In this document: positions 1 to 8,928 of the stretch, piece by piece
Layout: each line of letters starts with the position of its first letter
Position numbering within the stretch: the stretch's first letter is position 1
Assembly (NCBI GenBank): GCA_030594815.1
Contig: JAUVEN010000018.1
Location: 1 to 35,286 of the forward strand
Reading direction: 5' to 3'
Origin: Gammaproteobacteria bacterium
Lineage (GTDB): Bacteria; Pseudomonadota; Gammaproteobacteria; UBA6429; Thiohalophilaceae
DNA length: 35,286 nt
The notes under the pieces: model-generated
Database searches by the model: none
The model's input: the letters and a program-made list of their open reading frames with translations, nothing else
What the model was told of the DNA's origin: nothing
Program-made: the position numbers and the translations under genes

Positions 1-735
1 GTCAGCTTCATCAAACTGCGTCACATGGGGGATCGTCACCCAGTTACGATGCAGGAATTTACCAGTAAGTTTATTAATCTTACTCAGCGGCTGAGTTTCA
101 ATCTCACCCCACTTACTAAAATCAATTTCTGGCATTGGCTCTACACCTAATGCTGTACCGCCCGCACCATTAGAACGACCACCAGTTTTCATTACCTGCT
201 TAACGAAGGACTTAACATCTTCTTTTACAATCCTGGAATTACGACCCGTTCCGCTAACTTTTGTTAAATCGACACCCAGTTCACGTGCAAACTTACGTAA
301 TGCCGGTGACGCATGCGCACTCTTGAAACGCTCAGGATTAATGTTTGCTGTAGGTGAAGACTTATGTTCAACCGCTGGTACGGGCGCAGGGGCATGATCA
401 GATTCAGCAGCAGATTTAGGCGCTTCTTCAACAGCGGCTTCAGCTGCAGGGATTGAAGCTGGTGCTTCTTCTTTAACTTCTGCTGCCGCTGCACCAGATG
501 ACTCAAGCACGACAACCAGGCCACCTTGTGAAATTGTATCGCCCAATTTAACTTTTATTTCTTTAACAGTACCCGAATGGCTACTTGGAATTTCCATAGT
601 AGCTTTGTCTGTTTCAACCGTAATTAACGAGTCTTCTTCAGCGACCTTATCACCTACGGCTACAAGGATCTCAATGATTTCAACGTCATCAAAATCACCG
701 ATGTCAGGAACTTTTACTTCGACCATTTCACTCAT
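1..735 (-). CDS. aceF: Dihydrolipoyllysine acetyltransferase E2 of pyruvate dehydrogenase, N-terminal part
   Basis: E2 core of the pyruvate dehydrogenase complex; it transfers acetyl groups from E1 to CoA through a swinging lipoyl arm. The gene runs off the left edge, leaving 245 codons. The start ATG is at 735 and the protein begins MSEMVEVKVPDIGD. One lipoyl domain covers residues 1-78, with the lipoylated Lys44 in DKATMEIP. An Ala/Pro/Glu-rich linker follows (about 80-135), then a peripheral subunit-binding domain (about 142-176, ASPALRKFARELGVDLTKV), then the start of the catalytic domain (LHRNWVTIPHVTQFDEAD). E. coli AceF has three lipoyl domains; here there is one. It lies downstream of aceE on the same strand, separated by 163 bp of repeats. 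Identity is firm; the C-terminus is not visible. Confidence 0.95.
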   Translation of the reverse strand, partial: MSEMVEVKVPDIGDFDDVEIIEILVAVGDKVAEEDSLITVETDKATMEIPSSHSGTVKEIKVKLGDTISQGGLVVVLESSGAAAAEVKEEAPASIPAAEAAVEEAPKSAAESDHAPAPVPAVEHKSSPTANINPERFKSAHASPALRKFARELGVDLTKVSGTGRNSRIVKEDVKSFVKQVMKTGGRSNGAGGTALGVEPMPEIDFSKWGEIETQPLSKINKLTGKFLHRNWVTIPHVTQFDEAD

Positions 736-757
736 GGTTCCACTCCAACTAATTAAG

Positions 758-880
758 CTCCCTCCCCCACTTCGGGGGAGGAATCAAATTATTATCCCCT
801 CCCCCATTTCGGGGGAGGGGGTTAGGGTGGGGGCTTTTATCACCCTCCCCCTAACCCCCTCCCGAAATGGGAGGGGGGAA
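758..880. repeat. CCCTCCC-type palindromic repeat cluster between aceE and aceF
   Basis: Three GC-rich hairpin units fill the gap: 758-782, 795-833 and 841-880. Each is a C-rich arm, a short loop (ACTT or ATTT followed by C) and a G-rich arm. The second and third also carry a tail of the type GGTTAGGGTGGGGG and lie in opposite orientation, so together they form a larger inverted repeat. The same design recurs at 7159-7244 and 25304-25384. C/G-rich elements of this kind are widespread in proteobacterial intergenic regions. In the aceE-aceF transcript they would fold into strong hairpins and could lower aceF expression or protect the mRNA; that effect is inference. Confidence 0.85.
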
Positions 881-898
881 CTTATTTACTCTAATTTT

Positions 899-3562
899 TT
901 ATGCAATTGCAGGATTCATTTTTTCAGGATCAATACCATATTTCTCGATTGCTTCCTGAACTTTACCTGCCGGGAACTGGCCATCATCAGCCAGTGCCAT
1001 TAGCGCTGCCACTGCAACATAATTTGCATTCACTTCAAAGTGTTTACGTAATTGCGCACGAGTATCAGAACGACCAAAACCATCTGTACCCAGTGTTGTA
1101 TATTCAGCTGGTATCCACTTGCGAATCTGATCGGAGTAATTATGCACATAGTCAGTCGCCGCAATCACAGGACCGCGCTTGTCTTTCAGACATTTCTCAA
1201 CGTAACTTACACGTTTATCTTCTAATGGATGCAACATGTTCCAGCGATCAACATCCTGTGCTTCACGCTTCAACTCATTAAAGCTGGTCACACTCCAAAT
1301 ATCAGCATCAATAGACCAGTCTTTATCTAGCAAATCGGCAGCAGCAATTACTTCACGCAGAATTGTTCCTGATCCCATTAACTGTACTTTCTTACGGCGC
1401 TTACCGCCACCTTGTAATAAGTACATACCTTTAATAATGCCTTCCTCGACACCTTTAGGCATGGCAGGTTGCTGGTAGTTTTCATTCATTACCGCGATGT
1501 AGTAGAAGACGTTTTCCTGTTCCTTATACATGCGACGCAAACCATCCTGGATTATTACGGCTAGCTCGTATGCAAAGGTTGGATCATATGAAACACAGTT
1601 TGGAATCGTGCCGGACACCATAAAACTATGCCCATCCTGATGCTGCAAACCTTCACCAGCAAGTGTCGTACGACCGGCTGTACCACCCAGCAAGAAACCA
1701 CGTGCCTGCATGTCACCCGCCATCCAGGCAAGATCACCAATGCGTTGGAAGCCGAACATAGAATAGTAAATATAAAATGGGACCATATTTACACTGTGTG
1801 TGCTGTAAGAAGTTGCAGCTGCAATCCAGGATGACATTGCACCCGCTTCGTTAATTCCTTCTTCCAAAATCTGACCGGTTTTATCTTCTTTATAAAACAT
1901 CACCTGATCTTTATCTTGTGGGGTGTACAACTGACCGACAGAAGAGTAAATGCCTAACTGACGGAACATACCTTCCATACCAAAAGTACGCGCTTCATCC
2001 GGAACAATGGGTACAACATATTTACCCATTTTCTTGTCACGGGTAATCAGTGTAAGTAAACGCACAAATGCCATGGTTGTGGACATTTCACGATCACCTG
2101 AGCCCTTAGTAATTGGCTCGAATACAGACAGATCAGGTACTTCTAAGGGTGCTGCCAGACGTTGACGTGATGGCATAGAACCGCCCAGTTTCTCACGCTG
2201 TGCTTTCATGTATTTAATCTCAGCAGAATTTTCATCCGGGAGGTAGTATTCAGCTTTAGCTGCCTGCTCATCAGAAAGAGGAATATTGAAACGATCCTTG
2301 TAAGCAATCATTTCTTCTTCATCTAATTTCTTTTGCGAGTGAGAACGCATCTGTCCTTCACCCGCTGACCCCATGCCATAACCTTTTACACTATGCGCAA
2401 GTACAACCGTTGGCTGACCATCACGCTTCGATGCTTCAGCATAGGCTGCGTAAACTTTATGCGGATCATGACCACCACGATTCAAACGCCAGATATCATC
2501 ATCTGACATATCCGCAACCATAGCTTTTAATTCGGGGTACTTACCAAAGAAATGCTCACGCACATAAGCACCATCTTTGGATTTGTAATTCATATAATCA
2601 CCATCAACCGTTTCTAGCATACGCTGTTGCAGTAGACCGTTCTTGTCTTTAGCCAACAATGGATCCCAGTAACTACCCCAAAGTACTTTAATAACTTTCC
2701 AGCCAGCACCGCGAAATATTGCTTCTAGCTCCTGTATGATTTTTCCGTTACCACGTACCGGACCATCCAGGCGCTGTAAATTACAGTTAATAACAAAAGT
2801 CAGGTTATCTAGCTTTTCACGTGATGCCAGTGAAATTGCACCCAATGATTCTGGTTCATCTGTTTCACCATCACCCATAAAACACCAGACATTACGATCA
2901 CGTGTATCCGCTAAACCACGATCCTGAAGGTACTTCATAAAGCGCGCCTGATAAATTGCCGAAATTGGACCCAGGCCCATAGACACCGTTGGGAACTGCC
3001 AGAAGTCTGGCATTAACCATGGGTGAGGATAAGAAGACAGGCCTTTACCATCTACTTCCTGACGGAAGTTATCCAGTTGTTCCTCTGTTAAGCGTCCTTC
3101 CATAAAGGCACGGGAATACATACCCGGTGCTGAGTGTCCCTGGAAAAATACCAGGTCACCACCATGCTCATGATTCTGTGCACGCCAGAAATGATTAAAA
3201 CCCACATCATATAGAGTTGATGCAGAAGCAAAGCTGGCAATGTGGCCACCCAGCTCAGATGCCTTACGATTTGCTTTCACCACCATTGCAGCAGCATTCC
3301 AGCGAATGAGTGCTCTGATACGACGCTCTAAACTCAAATCACCTGGTACATTAGGCTGCAAGTGTGTAGGTATAGTGTTTACATAAGCGGTGTTTGCTTT
3401 GTAAGGAAGATTGGCACCTGAATGACGTAACTTATCAATCATCTGGTCTAACAGAAAATGTGCTCTTTCAGCACCATCTGACTGCATTACACTTTCAATG
3501 GCATCTAGCCATTCAAGGGTTTCCTGCTGATCCATATCCTGGTCTTGATTCTGAGTAGACAT
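899..3562 (-). CDS. aceE: Pyruvate dehydrogenase E1 component (homodimeric type)
   Basis: Thiamine-diphosphate-dependent decarboxylase that oxidises pyruvate and acetylates the E2 lipoyl group; cytoplasmic. The chosen start is ATG 3562 (MSTQNQDQDMDQQETLEWL), which has GGAG seven bases upstream. A GTG at 3574 would extend the frame by four codons but is part of that ribosome binding site. From 3562 the protein has 887 residues, the same length as E. coli AceE. Typical segments include the ThDP motif GDGETDEPESLGAIS followed by NCNLQRLDGPVRGNGKIIQE, the active-site stretch SVKGYGMGSAGEG, and a C-terminal transketolase-like domain with RTFGMEGMFRQLGIYS. aceF follows on the same strand. No PdhR site could be identified upstream. 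Very sure. Confidence 0.98.
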   Translation of the reverse strand: MSTQNQDQDMDQQETLEWLDAIESVMQSDGAERAHFLLDQMIDKLRHSGANLPYKANTAYVNTIPTHLQPNVPGDLSLERRIRALIRWNAAAMVVKANRKASELGGHIASFASASTLYDVGFNHFWRAQNHEHGGDLVFFQGHSAPGMYSRAFMEGRLTEEQLDNFRQEVDGKGLSSYPHPWLMPDFWQFPTVSMGLGPISAIYQARFMKYLQDRGLADTRDRNVWCFMGDGETDEPESLGAISLASREKLDNLTFVINCNLQRLDGPVRGNGKIIQELEAIFRGAGWKVIKVLWGSYWDPLLAKDKNGLLQQRMLETVDGDYMNYKSKDGAYVREHFFGKYPELKAMVADMSDDDIWRLNRGGHDPHKVYAAYAEASKRDGQPTVVLAHSVKGYGMGSAGEGQMRSHSQKKLDEEEMIAYKDRFNIPLSDEQAAKAEYYLPDENSAEIKYMKAQREKLGGSMPSRQRLAAPLEVPDLSVFEPITKGSGDREMSTTMAFVRLLTLITRDKKMGKYVVPIVPDEARTFGMEGMFRQLGIYSSVGQLYTPQDKDQVMFYKEDKTGQILEEGINEAGAMSSWIAAATSYSTHSVNMVPFYIYYSMFGFQRIGDLAWMAGDMQARGFLLGGTAGRTTLAGEGLQHQDGHSFMVSGTIPNCVSYDPTFAYELAVIIQDGLRRMYKEQENVFYYIAVMNENYQQPAMPKGVEEGIIKGMYLLQGGGKRRKKVQLMGSGTILREVIAAADLLDKDWSIDADIWSVTSFNELKREAQDVDRWNMLHPLEDKRVSYVEKCLKDKRGPVIAATDYVHNYSDQIRKWIPAEYTTLGTDGFGRSDTRAQLRKHFEVNANYVAVAALMALADDGQFPAGKVQEAIEKYGIDPEKMNPAIA

Positions 3563-3654
3563 CGTTTTCTCCACTGTCTATGGCCATATGACCTTACACC
3601 GGGGTTTTTCCGGTTCATTTGTGTTATCTGGCTGCAACTTTAATTAATCAGCAC

Positions 3655-3907
3655 ACAAAAGCAAGCGCTTTTTACATGGTGAAAAATATATATTTATATT
3701 TCAATAAGTTACAGACATGAATTAATTTTATGTCTAGTAATATAGCCCAAAACCACAAAATATACAAAAATAAACAACTTGTTCAGACAGGCAGATAGTA
3801 CAAAAACAAGCACTTTTTACACGGTAAAAAATATATGCTTATATTTCAATAAGTTACAAGCATCAAATAATTTTATGACTACTAGATATATCCCAAAGCC
3901 ACAAAAT
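3655..3907. repeat. Diverged direct repeat, two copies of about 107 bp
   Basis: Copy 1 (3655-3761) and copy 2 (3800-3907) line up end to end. Both run from ACAAAA(G/A)CAAGC through a shared TTATATTTCAATAAGTTAC block to a shared CACAAAAT end, with roughly one difference every six to eight bases. The offset is 145 bp. Copy 2 overlaps the 3' end of the phosphatase remnant, so copy 1 may have arisen by local duplication of that gene's end or downstream flank. Neither copy shows a credible reading frame of its own. No terminal inverted repeats or target duplications were seen. Confidence 0.8.
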
Positions 3908-4178
3908 GGAGACATTAAATGAAGCATATGAGTGTGAGATAGCTTATAGTCTTCAAAGCCCTTGCTGCTATCTATAATCGTCAGGGTTAAGCGACCACCA
4001 CTTTCATCATCATTTAATGCATGCTCTATACTAATCTGGATAGCCCCTTCTTCACGGGTTTCCAGTCTATTCTGTTTCTCCTGGTAAAACTCCATATATC
4101 CCTGTGGCGTACTTTTCCATTTTTATCATGGAACTATCCAGTTCTAGCAAGAACTGATTTTCGAGTGGACTTTCATTT
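3817..4178 (-). pseudogene. Frameshifted C-terminal remnant of a SpoIIE-type phosphatase / HATPase regulator
   Basis: The frame open from 4122 down encodes KWKSTPQGYMEFYQEKQNRL and then an EEGAIQISIEH stretch and LTLTIIDSSKGFEDYKL. This resembles the anti-sigma-factor-like ATPase end of response-regulator/PP2C (SpoIIE) phosphatases, where a 'LKSSPEGFAEYYxxRxxRL' stretch precedes a 'DSGPGF' motif. A stop codon lies just upstream. The homology appears to continue in another frame at about 4128-4178 (NESPLENQFLLELDSSMIK, compare 'NALDHGLLGLDSSLK'). So the piece looks frameshifted and has lost its kinase-like start, phosphatase and receiver parts. Downstream of about 3930 the similarity fades into the 107-bp repeat. 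The family resemblance comes from memory of the motifs, not a search. Confidence 0.6.
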
Positions 4179-4314
4179 CAAAAATATCAAAAATCGTGTT
4201 TTATTGTGAAGATTTTCCCCAAAACAGATAAATAGTGCGTATTATTACGTCATATATTACATGGATAGAAAACCACAACGGACTGAAATTTAAGGCCAAA
4301 ATAAAAATACTAAT

Positions 4315-4710
4315 ATGTCTGAACTCGATATTCGCAAGTGGTTATCCAACATCACAGATACAATTGAAGCAAAAGATCTCAAAGCTCACATGGATCTCGT
4401 CTCTGAAAATGTTGCTGTTTACGGTATGCCCAGTGGAAAAATACTGAGTTATGCTGACTGGCGTACCAGACGCCAAAGTGAATTCAAACGAAGTTTACTT
4501 AAAGGTGTTAGCTATCGTAACTTAAAGATTAAGACCTTTGGACTGCGTCGCCTTATTTTTGATATTGAAGAAATCATGGATGGTTCAAACGGTGATATGG
4601 CTATCATCAATAAACAGGTTGTTTTAGAAGAAGAGCAGGATAATCAATGGCGTGCTGTTGAAGAAACCATTAAAAACTGGAAGTTCATAAAAGGCCGCAA
4701 AACAAACTAA
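4315..4710 (+). CDS. NTF2/SnoaL-like small protein of unknown function
   Basis: A 131-residue soluble protein with no signal peptide. An N-terminal helix pair (SELDIRKWLSNITDTIEAKD) is followed by an alternating strand pattern (VAVYGMPSGKILSYADWRTR, then MAIINKQVVLEEEQDNQWRAVEETIKNWKF), the usual order of a cone-shaped NTF2-like fold. No catalytic residues can be assigned. The start is ATG 4315; the ribosome binding site is weak. It ends ten bases before fumC and is probably cotranscribed with fumC and pyrC. The C-terminal half is rich in acidic residues followed by a basic tail (KGRKTN). It could be a small ligand-binding or chaperone-like protein; function is not assignable from sequence alone. 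Confidence 0.7.
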   Translation: MSELDIRKWLSNITDTIEAKDLKAHMDLVSENVAVYGMPSGKILSYADWRTRRQSEFKRSLLKGVSYRNLKIKTFGLRRLIFDIEEIMDGSNGDMAIINKQVVLEEEQDNQWRAVEETIKNWKFIKGRKTN

Positions 4711-4720
4711 GGGTTCTCTC

Positions 4721-6109
4721 ATGCCTAAAAAACAATTTCGTACTGAGCGCGACAGTATGGGGGAATTACAAGTTCCTGCTGATGCGCTTTACGGGGCACA
4801 AACTCAACGTGCCGTAAATAACTTTCCTATTAGCGGTTTGCCAATGCCACGTGGTTTTATCCGCGCATTAGGCCTGGTCAAAATTGCCTGTGCCGGCGCC
4901 AATGAAAAATTGAGCTTGCTGGATAAAAAGTTCGCCGATGTGATTCGTTCCGCAGCAACCGATGTTGCGAATGGAAAATATGATGAACACTTTCCTATTG
5001 ATGTTTTTCAAACGGGTTCTGGCACCAGCACCAACATGAATGCCAATGAAGTGATCTCACATATAGCAACTAAGTTATTAGGTGAACAAGTTCATCCGAA
5101 TGATCACATCAACATGAGCCAAAGCTCTAACGATGTTATTCCAACAACGATTCATGTCAGTGCCTGTTTAGAAATTAATGAACAGTTGCAACCTGCTGTA
5201 CAACATTTAATCGAAACATTACACCAGCGTATTATTGAGTTGGATAAAACAGTTAAGACCGGTCGTACTCATTTAATGGATGCAATGCCAATAACACTTG
5301 GACAAGAGTTACAGGCATGGAAGGATCAACTCTCCGATAACCTTGAGCGTATTGAACATAGTCTGACAAGACTCAGTGCCCTGCCACAAGGTGGAACCGC
5401 AGTGGGTACAGGTATTAATGCTCACGTTGATTTCGCTAAAGAATTTTCAAAATCATTAACATCGGAAACGAATGTTGCGTTTAAACCAATGAAAAATCTT
5501 TTTGTTGGTTTAGCAAGTCAGGACTCTGCTGTTGAAATGAGTGGTCAGTTAAAAACATTAGCTGTAACACTAATGAAAATATCGAATGATTTACGCTGGA
5601 TGAACAGTGGCCCTCTTGCAGGCTTAGGTGAAATAGCACTACCTGCATTACAACCCGGTAGTTCAATTATGCCTGGTAAAGTTAACCCCGTTATTCCTGA
5701 AGCTGTGGCGATGGTTTGTGCACAAGTCATAGGTAACGACACCACGATTACTATTGCAGGCCAGTCTGGTAACTTTCAATTAAACGTTATGCTTCCAGTA
5801 ATTAGTTATAACTTATTACAAAGTATTGAATTACTTGCTAATGCTTCGCGTCAACTTGCAGATAAAGCCATTGCCGGTTTCACGGTAAATACTGCACATA
5901 TTAAAGAAGCGTTAGATCACAACCCCATATTAGTGACTGCGTTAAATAGAGTGATTGGTTATGAAAAAGGTGCGGCTATTGCTAAAAAAGCCTACGCAGA
6001 AGGACGTTCAGTGATTGATGTTGCAGCTGAAATGACAGACTTAACAGAAGACGAGTTAATTAAATTACTCGATCCGGAAAAACTCACACAAGGTGGGATT
6101 AGTGAGTAA
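4721..6109 (+). CDS. fumC: Class II fumarate hydratase
   Basis: Iron-independent fumarase that interconverts fumarate and malate in the TCA cycle; a homotetramer in the family. The 462-residue length is typical. Visible motifs are [14 protein letters not shown] near residue 105, [36 protein letters not shown], and the superfamily signature [12 protein letters not shown] near residues 313-324. The start ATG 4721 follows GGGTTCTC and gives [19 protein letters not shown], the usual opening of the family. It sits ten bases after the NTF2-like gene and one base before the pyrC start, so translation of fumC and pyrC is probably coupled. No separate terminator lies between them. Confidence 0.97.
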   Translation: MPKKQFRTERDSMGELQVPADALYGAQTQRAVNNFPISGLPMPRGFIRALGLVKIACAGANEKLSLLDKKFADVIRSAATDVANGKYDEHFPIDVFQTGSGTSTNMNANEVISHIATKLLGEQVHPNDHINMSQSSNDVIPTTIHVSACLEINEQLQPAVQHLIETLHQRIIELDKTVKTGRTHLMDAMPITLGQELQAWKDQLSDNLERIEHSLTRLSALPQGGTAVGTGINAHVDFAKEFSKSLTSETNVAFKPMKNLFVGLASQDSAVEMSGQLKTLAVTLMKISNDLRWMNSGPLAGLGEIALPALQPGSSIMPGKVNPVIPEAVAMVCAQVIGNDTTITIAGQSGNFQLNVMLPVISYNLLQSIELLANASRQLADKAIAGFTVNTAHIKEALDHNPILVTALNRVIGYEKGAAIAKKAYAEGRSVIDVAAEMTDLTEDELIKLLDPEKLTQGGISE

Positions 6110-6110
6110 G

Positions 6111-7142
6111 ATGAATAGCATAACAATTACACAGCCAGACGATTGGCACCTCCATGTACGTGACAATGAATTTTTAACCGATGTAGTTCCGCATACAGCA
6201 GCGATGTTTTCGCGCGCGATTATTATGCCGAACCTTAATCCACCTGTGACAAATGTTTCGTTAGCATTAGCCTATCGCGAACGTATATTAGCTGCACTTC
6301 CTAAAGGCACTACCTTTAACCCTTTGATGACGTTGTATTTAACAAACAACACTTCGGCTGATGAAATTGTTAATGCACACAAAAATGAAAATGTTCATGC
6401 CGTTAAATATTATCCGGCTGGTGCAACAACAAATTCTGATGCGGGTGTTACTGACATTAAAAATGCCTACGATGCTTTAGCAAAAATGGAAGAGTTGGGT
6501 CTACCTTTATTAGTGCATGGTGAAGTGACTGATCAAAGTGTTGACGTGTTTGATCGTGAACAGGTTTTTATTGATACGGTTTTACAACCCTTACTCAATG
6601 ACTTTCCTAAATTAAAAGTTGTTCTTGAACACATCACGACAAAACATATGGCTGAATTTGTCACCCAGGCTAATGATAATATTGCAGCGACTATTACTGC
6701 ACACCATTTATTATTTAATCGTAACCAAATGTTTAAAGGTGGCATGAACCCCCATTATTATTGTTTACCTATTTTAAAACGAGAATTACACCGCGAAGCA
6801 CTTGTTGCCGCCGCGACGGGTGGTAATAAAAAATTCTTCCTTGGTACTGATAGTGCTCCTCACGCACAAGACAGAAAAGAAACCTCATGTGGTTGTGCCG
6901 GTATTTATTCAGCACACGCAGCTATTGAACTTTATGCCGAAATTTTTGATGAAGCGAATGCGTTAGATAAACTCGAAGGATTTGCCAGCTTCCATGGACC
7001 AGACTTTTATGGATTACCACGCAATACCGATACCCTTACTTTAGAAAAATCAGATTGGCGAGTTCCTGATTCTTTCTCCTTTGCTCAAGAAAAACTTATC
7101 CCACTGCGTGCGGGTGAAATTATTAAATGGAAAAGAAAATAG
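6111..7142 (+). CDS. pyrC: Dihydroorotase (class II, PyrC type)
   Basis: Zinc amidohydrolase closing carbamoyl-aspartate to dihydroorotate in pyrimidine synthesis. Metal ligands are visible in DDWHLHVRD (His13, His15), the carboxylated lysine in [29 protein letters not shown] and GTDSAPH. The chosen start ATG 6111 gives 343 residues, close to the E. coli enzyme (about 348). A GTG at 6093 would add six residues but overlaps the fumC end. With ATG 6111 only one base separates the fumC stop from the start, and fumC's last codons supply GGTGGGA as a possible ribosome binding site. Downstream are two inverted CCCTCCC-type hairpins. Confidence 0.97.
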   Translation: MNSITITQPDDWHLHVRDNEFLTDVVPHTAAMFSRAIIMPNLNPPVTNVSLALAYRERILAALPKGTTFNPLMTLYLTNNTSADEIVNAHKNENVHAVKYYPAGATTNSDAGVTDIKNAYDALAKMEELGLPLLVHGEVTDQSVDVFDREQVFIDTVLQPLLNDFPKLKVVLEHITTKHMAEFVTQANDNIAATITAHHLLFNRNQMFKGGMNPHYYCLPILKRELHREALVAAATGGNKKFFLGTDSAPHAQDRKETSCGCAGIYSAHAAIELYAEIFDEANALDKLEGFASFHGPDFYGLPRNTDTLTLEKSDWRVPDSFSFAQEKLIPLRAGEIIKWKRK

Positions 7143-7158
7143 ATAACTTATAAGAAGT

Positions 7159-7244
7159 CCCTTCTCCCTCTGGGAGAAGGCTAGGATGAGGGAGGTTCCA
7201 AATATATACCCCCTCACCCCAACCCTCTCCCAAAGGGAGAGGGA
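7159..7244. repeat. Inverted pair of CCCTCTCCC hairpin repeats after pyrC
   Basis: Unit 1 (7159-7192) is a hairpin with a CTTCTCCC/GGGAGAAG stem and the tail CTAGGATGAGGG. Unit 2 (7209-7244) is its inverted relative: CCCTCACCCCAACC, then a CCTCTCCC-AAA-GGGAGAGG stem. The two tails can pair with each other. This is the same family as at 758-880 and 25304-25384. The position, 16 bases after the pyrC stop, suits a transcript end or an RNA-stabilising structure. Confidence 0.85.
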
Positions 7245-7313
7245 GTAAAATCAACAACAAAAAGAACAAACAAGACTAAAGCAATTTTTTATAGCTTACG
7301 GTATCCTTCCCCC

Positions 7314-7937
7314 ATGGAAGAAATAATCGAACACAAAGATCCCATTGCTAACCGTTTTCGCGGTTTTTTGCCTGTTGTTGTAGATGTCGAAACAGCTGGC
7401 TTCGAATGTGAACGTCATGCTTTGCTTGAAATTGCCGCGGTGACATTAAAAATAAACAATAAGGGACAGATTGAGCCTGATAAAACCTATGCTGCTCATG
7501 TTGAACCCTTTATGGGTTCTGAGCTTGATCCCAAAGCGTTAGAGTTTACGGGAATTGATCCATACCACCCTTTTCGTATGGCAAAGCCTGAACGCGAGGC
7601 CCTGGATGAAATATTTAAACCCATTAGAAAACTTGTTAAGAAAACAGGTTGTAGCCGAGCAATCCTCGTTGGGCATAATCCAATTTTTGATTTAAGTTTT
7701 GTAAAAGCGGCTGTTGAACGTTGTGATATTAAACGTAACCCGTTTCACCAATTTAGTACATTTGATACTGCTACGTTGGGTGGCTTAGCATATGGGCAAA
7801 CTGTTTTAGCTCGTGCAGCACAAGCTGCAGGTATTCAATGGGATCATGAAGCAGCTCATTCTGCTGCTTATGATGCTGAACGAACGGCTGAATTGTTTTG
7901 TATTATTGTGAATTCCTGGGATCGGTTTTCAAAATAA
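7314..7937 (+). CDS. rnt: Ribonuclease T
   Basis: DEDDh 3'-to-5' exonuclease that trims the CCA end of tRNA and the 3' ends of other stable RNAs. At 207 residues it is near the E. coli enzyme (215). Motif I is [10 protein letters not shown], with the acidic pair D and E; motif II is in [10 protein letters not shown]; motif III, with the catalytic histidine, is [18 protein letters not shown]. The [14 protein letters not shown] and [21 protein letters not shown] stretches are characteristic of RNase T rather than DNA polymerase epsilon subunits. The ATG at 7314 has only a weak ribosome binding site, but the start fits family length. It converges on grxD, a common rnt neighbour in gammaproteobacteria. 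Confidence 0.95.
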   Translation: MEEIIEHKDPIANRFRGFLPVVVDVETAGFECERHALLEIAAVTLKINNKGQIEPDKTYAAHVEPFMGSELDPKALEFTGIDPYHPFRMAKPEREALDEIFKPIRKLVKKTGCSRAILVGHNPIFDLSFVKAAVERCDIKRNPFHQFSTFDTATLGGLAYGQTVLARAAQAAGIQWDHEAAHSAAYDAERTAELFCIIVNSWDRFSK

Positions 7938-7942
7938 AAATA

Positions 7943-8317
7943 AGTTGGCCACGAAGGACACCAAGGTCACTAAGAAAACATAACTAATAAAAACCACTGG
8001 GTTCACGGGGTAATAATTATTTTATCCTGCCTGAGAAACATCTGAATTTTAGATCTTGTAGGTCGGCAGCTTAGGCCGACGATGAGGTATAACGAAGATA
8101 AATAGCTCATCGTTAAGAGATGTACTATTGAATAATAAAGGTTGATGTTTCAGTACCGCGTCGGCCTGAAGGCCGACCTACAATTAAACCTTAAAATTAA
8201 AAAAACCACGAGAAATATAATATTCACTGAAAAAATTTATTTTCCCTGTGCCCCTCGTGTTCCCAGTGGTTTTTTAATAACTTTTCTTGGTGTTCTTTGT
8301 GTACTTCGTGGCTAAAT
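7943..8317. repeat. Three-layer nested palindrome between rnt and grxD
   Basis: The whole 380-bp gap is built from three nested inverted repeats. Outer arms: 7943-7985 (GGCCACGAAGGACACCAAGG...) against 8276-8317 (...TTCTTGGTGTTCTTTGTG). Middle arms: about 7987-8016 (AAAAACCACTGGGTTCACG) against 8242-8275 (CGTGTTCCCAGTGGTTTTTT). Inner pair: two GTAGG repeats, 8058-8080 and 8158-8182, with a CGGCC/GGCCG-type stem. Between them ACGATGAG (8079-8086) pairs with CTCATCGT (8106-8113). Arms are imperfect, about three-quarters identical in the outer layer. Outer and inner layers look like different repeat families stacked by successive insertions. The structure probably ends both converging transcripts. 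No gene is seen here. Confidence 0.8.
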
Positions 8318-8319
8318 TG

Positions 8320-8634
8320 TTAAGCAACGGCTTCATCAATTGCTTTTTTCAACTCACCTTTTTGGTACATTTCTAAAGTGATATCACAACCACCTACTAA
8401 CTCACCGTTAATATAAACTTGTGGGAATGTTGGCCAATCCTGATAACGAGGTAAGTTTTCAAAAATGTCCTGATCCATTAATACATTCACATGCGCAAAT
8501 TCCTGACCACACGCTTGTAATGCCTGAGCGGTACGACTTGAGAAACCACACTGTGGCATTTGTGGAGTACCCTTCATGAAAACAACAACCGGGTTACCTT
8601 TAACAATCTCATCAATACGATCTAATACGTCCAT
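8320..8634 (-). CDS. grxD: Monothiol glutaredoxin, Grx4 type
   Basis: Small cytoplasmic CGFS glutaredoxin of 104 residues. Family members carry a [2Fe-2S] cluster bridged between two protomers and glutathione and deliver it to iron-sulfur proteins. The active site CGFS is at residues 29-32 (TPQMPQCGFSSRTAQAL). Further glutathione-site features are KGTPQMPQ, WPTFPQVYINGELVGGCD and the conserved helix before the motif (LDRIDEIVKGNPVVVFMKG). The start ATG 8634 follows a GAGGAAAC ribosome binding site. It is transcribed alone toward the nested palindrome and converges with rnt. Confidence 0.96.
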   Translation of the reverse strand: MDVLDRIDEIVKGNPVVVFMKGTPQMPQCGFSSRTAQALQACGQEFAHVNVLMDQDIFENLPRYQDWPTFPQVYINGELVGGCDITLEMYQKGELKKAIDEAVA

Positions 8635-8800
8635 CTTTGTTTCCTCATTTATTCAATCTAGTGTTTACTACCTCGAAATGACTTTATATAAAATAAAACA
8701 TTTCCAGATAGTTAAAATTAGTTTTAGCTAATATACCACTTTTACCGGATTAATACCATAGTACATTGCTTGGTTATTAACTAATTATGTATATTCACTC

Positions 8801-8896
8801 CGTCATTCCGGCAGGCCTTTAGCCGGAATCCATGTTCTAAAAGACTAGACTCCGGCTCGTCTGTGCCCGAAGGGTGAAAAGCCCACCGGAATGACG
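8801..8896. repeat. 96-bp element with 11-bp terminal inverted repeats
   Basis: The ends CGTCATTCCGG (8801-8811) and CCGGAATGACG (8886-8896) are perfect inverted copies. Inside, GCCTTTAGCCGGAATCCATG resembles the common proteobacterial 'CGTCATTCCxGC...GGAATCCA' interspersed repeats. No target-site duplication is visible at the edges. The rest of the 294-bp gap between grxD and the amidotransferase gene (8635-8800 and 8897-8928) is AT-rich and shows no gene. Confidence 0.75.
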
Positions 8897-8928
8897 ACGT
8901 ATTATATATAGGGACAATATCTGAATTT

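Noticed and set aside
605-1281. Plus-strand open frames opposite aceF and aceE
   Set aside because: They are antisense to well-supported genes, cross the GC-rich repeat and have no family features.
3598-3614. ACCGG...CCGGT inverted repeat in the aceE leader as a PdhR operator
   Set aside because: It lacks the known PdhR core (TGGT...ACCA type), and the arms are only five bases.
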